This document shows, in pieces, positions 1 through 13,300 of a stretch of 64,000 nucleotides of DNA (positions are counted from its first letter, which is position 1; every line of letters starts with the position of its first letter). The position numbers and the translations under genes are program-made. The notes below the pieces were generated by a model. That model ran no database searches. It was not told where the DNA came from and worked only from the letters and a program-made list of their open reading frames with translations. Source of the stretch: Alentia gelatinosa (taxonomy: Eukaryota > Annelida > Polychaeta > Phyllodocida > Polynoidae); NCBI GenBank assembly GCA_950022655.1, contig OX465579.1:44495950-44559949 (forward strand), given 5' to 3'.

Positions 1-117
1 GAACACTAAGTATCTGGTTGAAGCTCAGCCTCACTTTGAACATGAAGCCTGTAGTATGTCAAACCAACACTAGATGGAGCCATAACTATGATTTCTTTTT
101 TTCTGGAGAAGTTTTAT
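1..117 (+). repeat. Repeat R1, truncated copy a (left part)
   Basis: Positions 1-117 match the inner part of two fuller copies (c, near 21185-21310, and d, near 27065-27190), e.g. AAGTATCTGGTTGAAGCTCA. The match stops abruptly near 118 and resumes at about 922. No coding potential seen. Confidence 0.85.
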
Positions 118-921
118 GTTTCTACTAGCGACTTCGTCGAGTCCGAGTTAAAGGGAAAAATATTTTTTTTAAAACCAACGAAAAGTCAAAAGCCAATACG
201 GGAATCTCTGGATTGCATGGACTGATCTCCTTCATATTTTGCATGTTTATAAGTTGTATGTGTCCCTAACTGGGGTTACAGTTTCACAGCTTAATTCCTA
301 TGGGAAGAGAAGTTACACGTTTGTGACAATAGAAACGAGAGGGTATACCCTCTCGCTATTATAGACACTATAGTGACCCTTTTAGTGACCGGACAGCCAC
401 TTCTGAAATGGTACAAGCCACTATTTGCGCCTGTCTGTTACCCTATGTCCCACAAACGGTTGTCCCTTAACTACTGCAACGCGAAGTACCGCTATTGTGT
501 CACTAAACCCAATAACGGACGTCCTACAGACTATTGAAACGGGTCCCTGTAGTGGGTCAAATACTTAGACTGTGGTGGGTTGGGGGAGGGTGTCAGCGGA
601 GTTTTGAAAGGGCTACCAGAACCATGGTAGGGAACCAGCGAAAGTTGGGATCTCATTGGTTTCTCACGAGAATAGTAGATCAGAAAACTACAGTAATAAA
701 CTTTGATTTCGGCATTCTTCGAAGTAAATCATAAGAGAAAAAGTATATCTATGCATAGTCCTACAAAAAAGAAGAACAGGTTCGAATTTTTCCCTACACG
801 AGAATCTCACTCCCGTGGGGCTTTAATCTCCCACCCTAGATCGGGTTCACTCTGTGCCTATGTGCGGTAGATTCTCCAAGCGGATTCGACGGAATTCTAA
901 CGTTTTAAATATAGTAGGTAA
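118..921. mobile_element. Unidentified 0.8-kb insertion inside repeat R1
   Basis: This stretch replaces about 155 bp of R1 sequence present in the other copies. Its two ends look weakly inverted (TCGTCGAGTCCG at the left; the complement of CGGATTCGACGG near 880-891 at the right). It contains a perfect palindrome around 340-355 (GAGAGGGTATACCCTCTC). No transposase ORF is seen. It may be a non-autonomous DNA element, but no target duplication could be fixed. Confidence 0.4.
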
Positions 922-1074
922 CTATGGTAACCCAACACCTTTATTTCCCCCTCCCCTATACCTCCAATTCCTTCCAACTCCTTCCATTCCATTCCAGTTC
1001 TAAATGTGTCCACCTGCAAATTTGGCCTTTAAAGGCCAATATTTCTATTTTAAAATGCACTCTTAGCTCTTGTT
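922..1074 (+). repeat. Repeat R1, copy a (right end)
   Basis: Matches the 3' part of R1, from CTATGGTAACCCAACACCT to the common terminus CACTCTTAGCTCTTGTT. It ends 148 bp before the first POLR1A exon, so it sits in an intron. Confidence 0.85.
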
Positions 1075-1222
1075 GTTAAAAAGGTGTTTTATTTTGAGTA
1101 GACATTTACACATAGCTTTTATGTACACAGTCTTAACACGGGCTCGATGCAACAGTAATATGTAGAAAATGTGCTGCCAAAATCAAGGAAAAAATGTATG
1201 CCATTGTACTGATTTCTTCAAG

Positions 1223-1349
1223 GGCAACGCACGTCGAGTTAGCAGATGGGACTCGAGTTATTCTTCATGCACAGAAGCCCACTCAACGAGAAGCCATTGC
1301 CAAGCAACTACTGACACCCAGTGCCGATGGCAAACTTGGGTCTAAAAAG
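1223..1349 (+). CDS. POLR1A: POLR1A exon 1 of window (residues 1-42)
   Basis: First exon visible. The acceptor is TTCTTCAAG and the donor AAG|GTGAGG. The first base completes a codon from an upstream exon that is not in the window. It encodes the segment before the active-site domain, including [13 protein letters not shown], which is nearly identical to the human protein. It ends in phase 0. Confidence 0.93.
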
Positions 1350-4300
1350 GTGAGGGAAAATACTTTCTCAAAGGGTTTGTGTTGGGCAATGAACCATTTT
1401 TGTTCCTTACTTAAATACTTATGCTGAGAGTAAAATACAAGTAGCAAATAAATGTCCCATCATTGATGGAGCAGCGCTGATGCAAAAAGTAGGGAAAAAA
1501 ATATACTACTGTCTTACAAAAGTACCACATTTGGCCTGCCAGGTGCGGGCGGGTACCCAGTGACCGTTTCCACTGAGCCGGGCAGTCAATTGGTCCTGGC
1601 GGGGCAATGGTTCCGCGACGCCATCTCGTTGACGTTGGCTGCACTAATGTGCGAGCGGAGTACCCCGTTCATTTGATAGGGGGCGTGTCAAATGTGCCTC
1701 CACACACTGTGCAGCTCTGGCCCCACAAAACTTAGGGATCAAGCAAGGGAGTGTGCCACCATCTTGGAATTTGTACAATACGGTGATCGCCAGCTCTTCA
1801 ATTTCTGCTGAATACTGCGGTTAATCAAACAATGAAGGGAAATAAAGATAAGCTTTGATGTGTATAGCACAGTCTGGTGCTAAAATTCTACCCAAAACTG
1901 TCCCAACTTACAATCTCCACTTGCTGGTTAGCAGCTCGTGGGTGTAGCCTGTTTATGTTGACTGTGTCCGTTGTGATATAGGTGGGGAGCGGTCAATGCA
2001 GTTGCTGTGAAAGCGTATGGATACATGCCCCAGACTGACAGTCTGTCTAAGTGTGTTACCCGCTGCAGACCTCGGCATATTTGAGCTATTTAAACTATAT
2101 TATGTTAATATAAGCTGATGTCAGTACTCAGGACCCCTCAGCATTGGCGGAGAGGAGCACTCTCCTTGTCATTGCACCACCATGAAACCACTACACAAAA
2201 CCAGTCTGTGTAAATGCAGCTCTGACTTCATACCAGCAAAATTCTGCTTTGGTGCCCAGTATCACAACCAATAGTGGCTGATGTCAATGCTCAGGAATTC
2301 TTTTGAAGATATGTCAATGCCGACAGGTCCCTCTGAAAGTCCTCTATATATAATGATTGACGATTTTGAATGATTCCTCCTGCAATTAACAGCAACCATT
2401 TCCAATCGCTGCTGTAAAAAAGTGCATGGTAACATAGATGAAGTATACTATCTTAATAGGATTCAAGATGCATTTATACAAAAAAATATGATGAAGTACA
2501 CAATTTTTATAGGCATTCTATATTCAGACATTTTGCATGTGTGGTAGGTAAATACAGGTGTTGCTATTCAGTGCCGCCTAATGGCCCACTGTCTAGTTAC
2601 GTGACCGCTCGAACAAACACGGCCGAGTCTGCCCACATGTACATAGGGAAAGACAGCAATCACACTTAAAGTGTGAAAGATAGTAGTGATTGCAGGAGTG
2701 TTGTTATTTGAAAGATCAAATTGCTGTAACAAACTAGGGTATTGTATCAAAGAGTCTGGGCTGTCTAAACTTCATAGTTGATTATCTTGGTATTCAACTT
2801 GGATTAAGATAAGCATATACCATATATAGCTAGGTCTGCCAATGTATTAGTGTATATGCAGTTTTGGAGTCCCTGTGTTATATAAGGGATATCTAAAGGA
2901 TCATTGAGGTGATATGCATGTATGACACATCAAATTGGAGCTGGAATATCATAGGATGCAGTGCAACCACTTTTATTTTTATGGGAATAATATACACGGG
3001 TATTATGAACGTATTACATTCATACATCCAGGGATCCAGTGGTAAAGAATATGTTGCCAGGTGTTTGTTTGGCTACATGCATTGTGTAACCAACCGGATA
3101 AGGTGCGACACCGGCCTGTGGAAAAAGGTCTATTATCTTTTTGCTATCATGATTCAAAATGTTTGCTGTTACTTCATTTTTGTTGATGGAGGCCCCATGT
3201 TTTACTCATATACAGGTCTATCGCCACATGAAGAATGGAGATGTGTTGCTATTAAATCGTCAACCGACGCTCCATCGACCTAGTATACAAGCCCATAGGG
3301 TTAGTGTTGTTGACTGACTTTTACTCTATTGAGTGTAGAATAACTGCTCCAATCGTGATGTTTGCCGCATTCGGCTGTTAGCAGTAGAGCAGGACAGTTT
3401 CTTTTACTTCTATCACATTTTTAGTCCTGAAAGTCAGAACTAATCAAAACGTTAACTGAAATCGACTTGGATTTTTTAAAGGAATAAATTAAGAAATCTT
3501 TTGGACGGAGTCCTCTTTAAGCCAGATTGATGTCATAAGGTTTACTATTTATTAACACCGTAGGCGATCAAGAAAGATACAGTCTACCTCATGTATGTAA
3601 GAAGAAATAGATAAATATCCTTCTTGACGATAATTCTCCTGTTTCCAGGCTCGCGTGCTAGGTAACGAGAAGACACTTCGCCTGCATTACTCCAATTGCA
3701 AGGCGTATAATGCTGACTTTGACGGTGATGAAATGAACGCACACTTCCCACAAGATGAACTCTCACGAGCCGAAGCTTACACGATAGGTAGGTGTCAAAA
3801 GTCACTAAAGCTACTTGATATCAGCGAGTAACGCCTTCTCATGGCTTCTTATACCAGCGCGTTAACAGAATAGTCTCATCCCCATTACGTTCTTTATATC
3901 TAAACATGTAGTTGTAATTTTCAGGATTGAAAGGTTATTTGACGGGTTTGAAGTTATCTTTAATAAGGGTTAGTACTGTAGCTTTAGCTTTTTTAACGGT
4001 TATGAGGTGTGTTCTATTTATGTCCAGATGTATAATTGTCAAGTGCTTTGTAATTTTGCAAACTCTAAGATTAAGACATCATTTGGCCAAGTACAGGCAT
4101 ACGATCGTGTTTTGCTTACCTTAGTTTACCATATTTTAAATTTTTATTTGGTACCTCCTGAGAATCGCATTTACTCAGCTATTGACTATTGCATTTGCTT
4201 AGCGGCAACTGACTATCAGTACCTGGTACCAAAGGACGGCACACCGTTAGCTGGCCTCATCCAGGACCACATGGTGTCCGGTGTCACTCTCACTCTCAGA

Positions 4301-7300
4301 GGACAGTTCTTCTGCAGGTAATTTCAAGTGTACACAAATTAATTAACTTAAACTTAAACTTAGATAGTCTACTGTAAATCATGTATTGTTCAATTATTGT
4401 GCAACAATTTCCTCTCCTTTGTGTCCCAACATTTCTTTCTCCAGAATGAAATCAGTCTTACCAATTTACATATTTAATATTTAAGACATGACACATTTTC
4501 GTATATTTCCGGAATTGTTTTTGGTGTATGTGTGTATTGAATTATATTATATTCGAGAAAAAGTAGAAATAAAATATTTGGGAAATTGTCCGACTTATAT
4601 TCCAGATCTTGCAGGCACTTTGATATATGTAAGGGTACACAGTACTTGTAAGACTTGTTACATTGAACGCAGTTAAAGGAGTAAGTCAAATAAATCTGTG
4701 TGGGGGAAGGATGACATTTAGTAGACGCCAGAGGCGGGAGTTGCATTGAGATACACTTATCGAGTAAATTATATTTGGAATTGAACTTGATTCTGTTTCC
4801 TCTGCCTTTCAGGTCAGATTACCACCAGTTGGTATATGGTGCTTTGACAGACAAGGCTGGTCCCATCATATTACTGAAACCAGCTATCTGCAAGCCGAAG
4901 GTTCTCTGGTCCGGCAAACAGGTAATCAAATATAAAGTAGCAGTAGAGGGTGACGAAGGAAGAGGGGTCTTGTTTAAAACATACCAGAAACAAACGATTT
5001 CAGGGAACATATCTCTAATAGACTATAAAGATAGTACAGGAATATAAGAGACAAGAAACAAGATTTAAGATTTCACTGATTCACAATGTACGAGTAGTGA
5101 ATAAAGTAGAGTGTTGCAGCTGTTATCGAGTCTAATTCATTTTTTGTTACACTCAGGTTTTATCAACAGTTCTGATCAACATCACTCCTGCTGGAAAGAA
5201 ACGTTTGAATCTATTGGGAAGTGCCAAAGTGTCGGTCAAGGTAAGGAATCGAATTGTTCATCATATGAGATTAGGAGATAGATATTGGGCCACTCGCCTG
5301 TTAATCGCTCCTAGTGATGATTGGATGATTAAAAATGCTAAATTTTCATTTAGTATTGTTTCTACGAGGCTAGATAACCTGTGAATCGACTGGGAAAAAG
5401 CTAATGGTTTTTATTAACTTTACCTTACGTACACCACTGGTGGAGAACCCGAATTACTAATGATATTTTCTTTCATGCGGATTAACTTGAACACTAGCTA
5501 ATCTACATATAGTTTTGATGTTCTAACATGATCCTACTATCTTCGTACACCTTTACAGAATTGGTGCACAGAGAAAGCCAGGCCATGGACGGCGGGTGGC
5601 GAGGAGTTGGAGGGGAACAACATGTCCGAGTCGGAGGTGGTCATCCAGGATGGCGAGCTGCTCGTTGGTGTGCTAGACAAGGGTCACTATGGACCCACTG
5701 CCTATGGGCTCGTCCACAGCTGTTACGAGGTGAGTCGTTTCTAGCAGATGTTGTGTATTCGATAGTGAACACTTAAAAATTGATTATGATAATTTACATG
5801 GCTGACGTAGCATACATGTGATAAGAACATGACTCATAAATTGACAAAAATTGAAATAAATATGACGAAAATTGTCTTTGACTCTAGCAAAATTGGGCAA
5901 TTATTTGGCATATCATAACTGAGACAAATATTTTGCCACTAAAAGGAAAAGTTGTCGTTTCTCAACATTATTGTGTACGTTTCTCAAAATGACATTTCTC
6001 TGATGCTACAGATAGAGCAATGTGACAAAACCTGTGCTAATAAATCTTACAGTGTGTTGTTTGTTGTCGGTAGCTGTACGGTGGGGAAATGGCAGGCCGG
6101 CTCCTGACGTGTTTAGCCAAACTCTTCACGTGTTTCCTACAGTTCTACGGCTTCACTCTGGGTGTCAAGGATATTCTCTGTCTTCCCAAGGTAATATGTT
6201 CACTAATACAGCATTTTACAGCTAATAACTTGATGTTTCAACCGTTTTCATACCTCCACCGGAATGTTGCCTCTATTTAGTGAATGTTAACAATTCAAAA
6301 ATAAATAACAATAACCACCCCTTCAGTCTCCAAGCGACACAGGAAACAACAACAAAACCATCTACTTCAGAGTTGGTTACCACGCTCTCAGGTCATTTCA
6401 TTGAAGTCCCTGTGATGCAGCCTGGTGATTCTCTTAGGTGAAATAGCCTCAACTAATACCCCCCATCTTCCGTCAGCGTTTATTTGCAAACAAAGCTGTT
6501 GAGGCTGTTGTCATAACCAGAACATAGCCATACAGATGTCAGCCAATTTTTATCTAAATTTTGATTGACTGGTGTGTCACTGGTATTAAGGTGGTGCTCC
6601 ACTGCACTGATTCATGATCTCCCCTAGTTCTCTCCCCATTCTTCACCAGATCGCGTTATATTGTTCTACCCACTGCCTTACCATAGTTGGTGGTGTTGCT
6701 CTGTTAGCGCTCCACTCCCGCAAGGATAGTTTATTGTCAGTCTCCCCTCAATCGGCTCTGAATCATTGACATTGGCTCCATTATCGTGCCAGCAGAGTTC
6801 CATGTTCCATCACTAGGGGCCGGGTGAATTTAGGTCATTTCCAGAACGTCTGTGGAAGTGGATCGGTCTTTTTTTTCTTTATAAGAGCCAGTATCTTCTC
6901 AGAAACTGGCAAATCTGGTACTTATTTGCAATATTTGCCTAGATTAGTGCTTTCGAGCATTGTCACTACTGCTAGCGTGGTACAGTGTCAGCGATCTTGG
7001 ATTTGTACGGAATGGTGATCGACAGCTCATTAATTTCCTCTAGATACTGCGGTTAACCAAACAATGAAGGTAAATAAAGGTCAGCGTTGATGTTATGAAT
7101 GTGTATAGCACAATCAGGTGATAGAATTGTGTCAGAACTTTCGCAAATTATGTTATGTTGAGGAGGAGACCATATCTTCTGTTTCTGATAACGTCGCTTG
7201 CAATCCTTTCCTGCATTGTAAAAACGGCTAAAGCTAAAAACGGGAAGTTGTCTCTGAATGGGGCGATGGTAGCACAATCAGCGAAAGAACTAGTCAAGAA

Positions 7301-10300
7301 TCAGTGAAGATACTACTGCGCTCGAGTGCGGATGGTGCGCCAATAGTCGCGGTCATAACTCTACTCGAGTTTCACTACGAGGAATAGGAGGCAATACACC
7401 TGCGATCGGTGTTAGATCAAATAATAGGCCCTCAATCTGCTGTAATGGAGCACTGCCTTTCTACTATAAGCCCGGCAATACTAAAATGCCAGCCACTTCG
7501 CGTTTGCTGTCCCATTTGTATAGACAGAGAAAAGGGTTGCCAGCCTACACGACAACAGTACCCTCATATAAACATGATACAAATAAGCGTTAGTGCAGAA
7601 GATGCCGGGATCTCTGCCATATTAGAGTCTGCATATATTATGAGTTAATACACTGTTTGTAGGCTGACAAGGAGCGAGCAAACATCATGAAAGCCGCAGC
7701 GAAGGTTGGTCCTGAAGCTGCCGCGCACGCCTTCAACGTGAAAGATGTCAAGGATGAGAAGACGCTGAGGATGAAATATGAGGATGCACACTACAGTAAG
7801 GAGGGCGAACTGAAGGACCTGGACCTGGCCATGAAGGGCAAGACGGACGAGTACCAGAACAAGATAGCCAAGTAAGGGTCTATAAATAGCGTTTAGCAAT
7901 TCGGGGCAATATAACCAGTGTATAACATGAATGCAAGTATTCCGATGTATCTCAGGAGATCTGAATAGTCAAAATTTCCATTTATGATGATAACAATTGC
8001 TGGCCATTCCCTGGCTGCCTACAGGAATCTGAATAGTGCCACCAGACTGCCAAAGTGTGCTGTCGTTTTGAATTTCAGACAGTGAAGTGGTTTCGTAAAG
8101 TGATATGTGTGTAGATTGTATTTGCTATGTGTTTTTGTATATTTCTTTGGTATATTTTGTTTGTATATGTTTTTGAGGGTACAAACATAATTCCCTAGCC
8201 TCATTAACATGCGAATTTCCCTTCAATACTTACAGTAAGCATCCCGGGTATTCACCTATGATTAAGTAGCCAGCGAATCATGTGGACAGTAGAATAGGAT
8301 GTGCCTTATAAGGGTATTGATATAGAGGTAGTTAAGTTATTGGTAATAAGGTTTATCAAAGAAGGTTATGGACACTATAGTACCAGGCCGACAAGGAAAT
8401 TCAGTGCCTTATAGCATGGTATGTTCCTTATGTAGGGTTATAATTGTGTTCCAGTATATATTTGACTGTCTTTCACTGACAATGTTGTCGAAATTAAACT
8501 AAGACTTTTCTGTTTCTGTTACAGAGCTATCATTCCGAATGGTTTGCTGAAGCATTTCCCACACAATAACTTACAGCTCATGGTCCAGTCTGGAGCTAAA
8601 GGATCATCGGTTAGTACCTTTTCTAAACATTCTCGCTAGGCACTGTTTGAATTGATGAATACATCATTGAATATATGGACGCAGATAAATATTGCCACTA
8701 TCCCGGCGCTAGGCCTGGTCCGTATTTGATGAATAACAAGGTAGTCATTGCTTGTTTTAATTTACCTACATGTTTCTTTTACATTCCTTCATCAGGGTGT
8801 GATTGAATACATGATACCTTTTTAAGATTCTGGAAACAACTATTTTGGTGCAGTCTAGAGTTATTGTCAGTTTTTTTGTAACCAGAAGTATGTTCCGCCA
8901 CGTCTTAAATTGCTAGAGTTATTGTCAGAATTGGCCTTTGTGTTTTGAGTAATTATCACGGTCTTTTCTACTCTTGTGTTCACATGAAATAACTGCACTG
9001 CATGAGAGAGAAATGAATACATGTATGTTAAGATGAAAGATTAGCACGATACAATCTTATCCGACTGGAGTATTTGCTGATCTGTTTGTGAACCTGTATT
9101 TGAATCTCACCATCATACTCACCGATCTGACCCTGCAATCTGTCTGTATGCGTTGTCAGGTGAACTGCATGCAGATCTCTTGCCTGCTGGGACAGATCGA
9201 GTTGGAGGGCCGGCGCCCTGCGCTCATGCTGAACGGGAAGCCGCTGCCCTCCTTTCCGGCCTACGACATGCAGCCCCGGGCCAGCGGCTTCATCGCTGGT
9301 CGCTTCTTGACGGGCATCCGGCCTCAAGAGTACTTCTTCCATTGTATGGCCGGACGAGAGGTGAGCGAGAATGTCTGTGTGTTTTGAGGATGCGGGTGTG
9401 TATAGAGGTGGGTGGGGATTCTCGGCTTGTCGTCTGTTAGGGCAGATTTGATCAATGTCCTTTGGTATGAAATATACACGGTTAAGAAGTGTAGGGTCTC
9501 ACAATAACCCACAAATCATCGGCCTTAAAATGGTATGCATGTATATTTTCGAGAAAAAAAAGATGTACAACTAGATCAAAGCAAAGGCACATTTTAAGCG
9601 GCTAATCATTTTCCATCAAGAGTTAGATGAATTCCTTCCGTCATGTTTAGAATTCCTGACCTCTATTTTTACAAGACTTTATGAGTATAGGATTATGTTT
9701 ATGAATATTCTCTCTTGAACTTAATTGCCCCGGTTAGACAGGCTCTGTGTTTAACATATGGGTCACCTTGTTGACAGGGTCTGGTTGATACAGCTGTGAA
9801 GACCAGTAGCTCTGGTTATCTCCAGCGCTGTATTATCAAGCACATGGAAGGTCTCATCGTTAACTATGACCAAACAGTTCGTGATTCAGATGGAAGTATT
9901 GTACAGGTAAGTCTTCAAATTGTATTTGAAATGGGACGGATACCAAGGTCAATTTAATCTTTTTCTCCCATTTTCTTACCGACGCAATTCAATTGAAAGT
10001 AAAGTATATTGCTAGTTCGAAAGTATTAACATTAGGATCTGCTATATTTACCACGGGTGAGATGTAAAAATCTCATACAATCTAAAACTTTAAATGGCCA
10101 ATGGGATCTCTGGCCCTAGCCTATATAATGATAGTGGTTGTAGTTCCTTAGATTTAGTTGGTTGAAAAGACTGTGTCATTGCGAAATAGATACTTAAAGA
10201 TACGGTGATGGCGGTCGTAGTTTCAGTACGGTGAGGATGGTCTAGACATCGGTAAGACGCCGTACCTGCAAAGGAAACTCCTCCCGTTCCTCATCGAGAA

Positions 10301-13300
10301 CCAAGACCAGATGGTGACGCCAGCCGAGGAAGCGGACATTATGCGCCACACCGACACCGACATGGCCCCAAGCCTTTGGAAAAAGGTGACCACAGATGCA
10401 TTCATAGGAACAATTCTGTGAAGTTGTAACCAATGAGACAATCATGTCCTCTCTCTTGTATTGTAGCAGCATTTCTCTATATAATACCGCATCAAACCAC
10501 ACGTAGTGACTGAAATAACGCATATCCTACAGCAGGTACTTGAAACCCGGACATAACAAAGTCACGTTGTTTCGATATGTCACCATGGTAATTTTCGGTA
10601 TTTTGTTCAATCAAAGTGAAGACCTATATTCCCTTCTTTCTTCTGTCTACGTTTAATGCGATTCCATCAATCGTTTCTGTTCTTATTGAAATAAATATAC
10701 CAGTATCAAAGATGAGGGAAGGTGTCATGTTGCGGTGAAAAGGTTAATGCCGTGAAGAAATAAAGCAATATTGACAATGATGATATACTTAGGTTTTAAA
10801 GAGTAGTATTAACAATTTCGTTCAGTTTATTGAGGATTTATAGAAAAGACAAATATCACCTGAAAGTATGTGATTAAGATATTAAATTTTCGACATTGTG
10901 GTCGCGTTATGCTGCAAATAAAAATAAGAGGAAACAAATTAGATATGAAGTGCTTTCCCCAGCATACACACTGATCCTGTCCTTGACCCACTAGACATTC
11001 ACAACTGTCGTTGTTATTCCCTAAAGAAATGAATCAATAATGTCTTTTCAGTTACGTAAATGGAAAAAGAAGCATGGAGAAGGCATAAAAGGTATTCATG
11101 AGACACCTTTCCTTCAGTACTGTAATAAAAAGTGGGAGTCCATCAAGGAGAAGTACCCGGATGAGAAGATGGTGGAGGGACGCCTGGAAGCCGCGTCTGT
11201 TATTTGTGACAAGTGGAGTAAGATGGACGACGCCAAGAAGTCAAAGTAAGCCCACCACTATGTATACATCACAGTATACGATGTTAGAAGGACCACCAAC
11301 TAGGTCCTGAACTTGAAGTGGTGTTATACACGGTAATTTAAGGAACCTAGAGAACCAAAGGGGTATCTCGCCATTTGTTTGTGTTTTGTGGGGGACCGAT
11401 GGATGCCCCGCATATTTTAAATGTATAGAAGTCCTTATGTATATTGTAAACATGTGCCAGATGTTGTGGATCAGGTCAACTGTGGCAGGTGTTGAGGGAT
11501 TACTATTTAAGACACTGTCAGATTGGAAGCAAATGCCTGAAACACGATCGAAAACAATCTTCGGGCTGAAAATCCGGCCCAGCGAAACACACCATTTAGA
11601 GAGAATGCGATACACCGGAAAACATTAGAAATTTGACGAATTAGCGACATGCCCCCCTACCTATGCTACTGGAAAGTGTATGTAATAATGACATATTTAT
11701 CTCTTTCAATAAACTTCAGATACATTAAAGCTGGACAGAGACAACCCGACCCAGTACTGTCTGAAGTAAATTCCAGTCATTACCTAGGGGTTGTATCCGA
11801 AAAATACCAGGATTTCATGGACAACTATATCAATACCAACCCGGACAAGGTATGTTTTATGACTTAGCTAGTAGTACTGGGCCCACAACGGTAATTTTCA
11901 ATGACCCAATCCAAAACATGATTTCAACTACATATAAACCATAACTAAATCTTTCTAAAGTCTCTATAAATTAATTATCACCACTTCGAGCCACAACAAA
12001 GCTATGATAGGAAAAAATTTCCATCAAAATTCAAGGAAATACAAACTTCTGTATTTACAGAAAATGGACGACATTTGATAGGCTTAACTGTTAAATTTCT
12101 ATACTAGGAGAGTAAATTGGGTCTGCTAACCCACTCCATCTACCGCGAGCTCTATGTTACGCCTGTTACGATAGGGTAAATTCCACTTTGGCCATTGTCT
12201 TTACCTGCAGTTGTTGAAATACGAGGATGAGGAGTGTCGGCGATGGGAGATCTCAGCTGATCGACTAAGAAGTCTACTCTACATCAAGAATCTTAAGGCA
12301 CAGGTCAACCCTGGGGAGGCAGTGGGCCTTCTGGCTGCACAGGTTTGTATTTCCCTTTGTGTGTGTATATTTCTTATAAATAGCATATTGCTTAAGTAGC
12401 TGCTCAGATTTGTATTTGATATTGACTTTTCCCTTTTGTGGGAAGTACACCTGATGGGGTCTCACTAGGAGTTGAAACATTTTGTAAACTTCATCATTAA
12501 ACCCCAAACTACCAAACATAATTATCTGTGTTCGTTAAGTTGTGTTATTCACTCAAAACAAACTTTCCTATTTTATAATCGTTTCTTACTAATAGCCTAT
12601 CACCCAAAGAACAGGTCGTCCGTTGTGATTTCCAAGACAATGTTTAAATCAATTTTGTTAAATTCATTTATACTTTAAAGATATTTGATCAATGTCTGTA
12701 AGATGGCCTAGATCATTTAGTTCATGTACCTGAAAAACTCGACATATGTTGAGAGGTACTGTGAATTTAAAAAAAAAAAAAAAAATGTAGCTGGTACCCA
12801 TTGAGGTAATTCAGAAGAAGAAAAAAATACCATTTTATGCCATACAATGTCTCAGAACGTTTTACTAGAGTTATATATTAGTGTTCAACCAAAGTAAGTC
12901 TAATAGAGCACGTTAGACATTAAACTCCCCAAACAAACACAATATTGGTAACTGTATGGGGGAAAAAATGGAAGGTTCATTCTGATATCGCTAACAAATA
13001 TAACAGTAGAATATATCCGGGTATCACATTATGATACTACTGGTGAAAGACAAAGATATTTAGTAATATTTCAACAATTCATCCACGCTTTGATGATGAT
13101 GGATTCCATTCGCCCATTAAATTTAAAACAAAGCAACTATAATTGTGTTGACATTTATATTAAGTAAATTAGAATAAATCACCCGTGCTTTACTTACAGT
13201 AGGTTAAATTCGATCATTGAGTTTTAATCAAAATTATACTTTAATGAGAGATGGTAGTCATTACCAAGACTAAACCCATGTATATCTCGCACCAGTCTAT

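Noticed and set aside
1194..1222. ATG at 1194 as the gene start
   Set aside because: It is upstream intron sequence; the acceptor at 1221-1222 and missing N-terminal 495 residues show the gene begins outside the window.
5314..5400. C/D-box snoRNA in intron 6
   Set aside because: A GTGATGA C-box-like word at 5314 has no partner CTGA box or terminal stem at the right distance.
8857..8930. Twofold CTAGAGTTATTGTCAG in intron 10
   Set aside because: Short direct repeat in AT-rich intron; no wider structure.
10227..10385. Exon 13 starting at the second acceptor
   Set aside because: It would drop two residues that align with human FL; kept only as a possible alternative.
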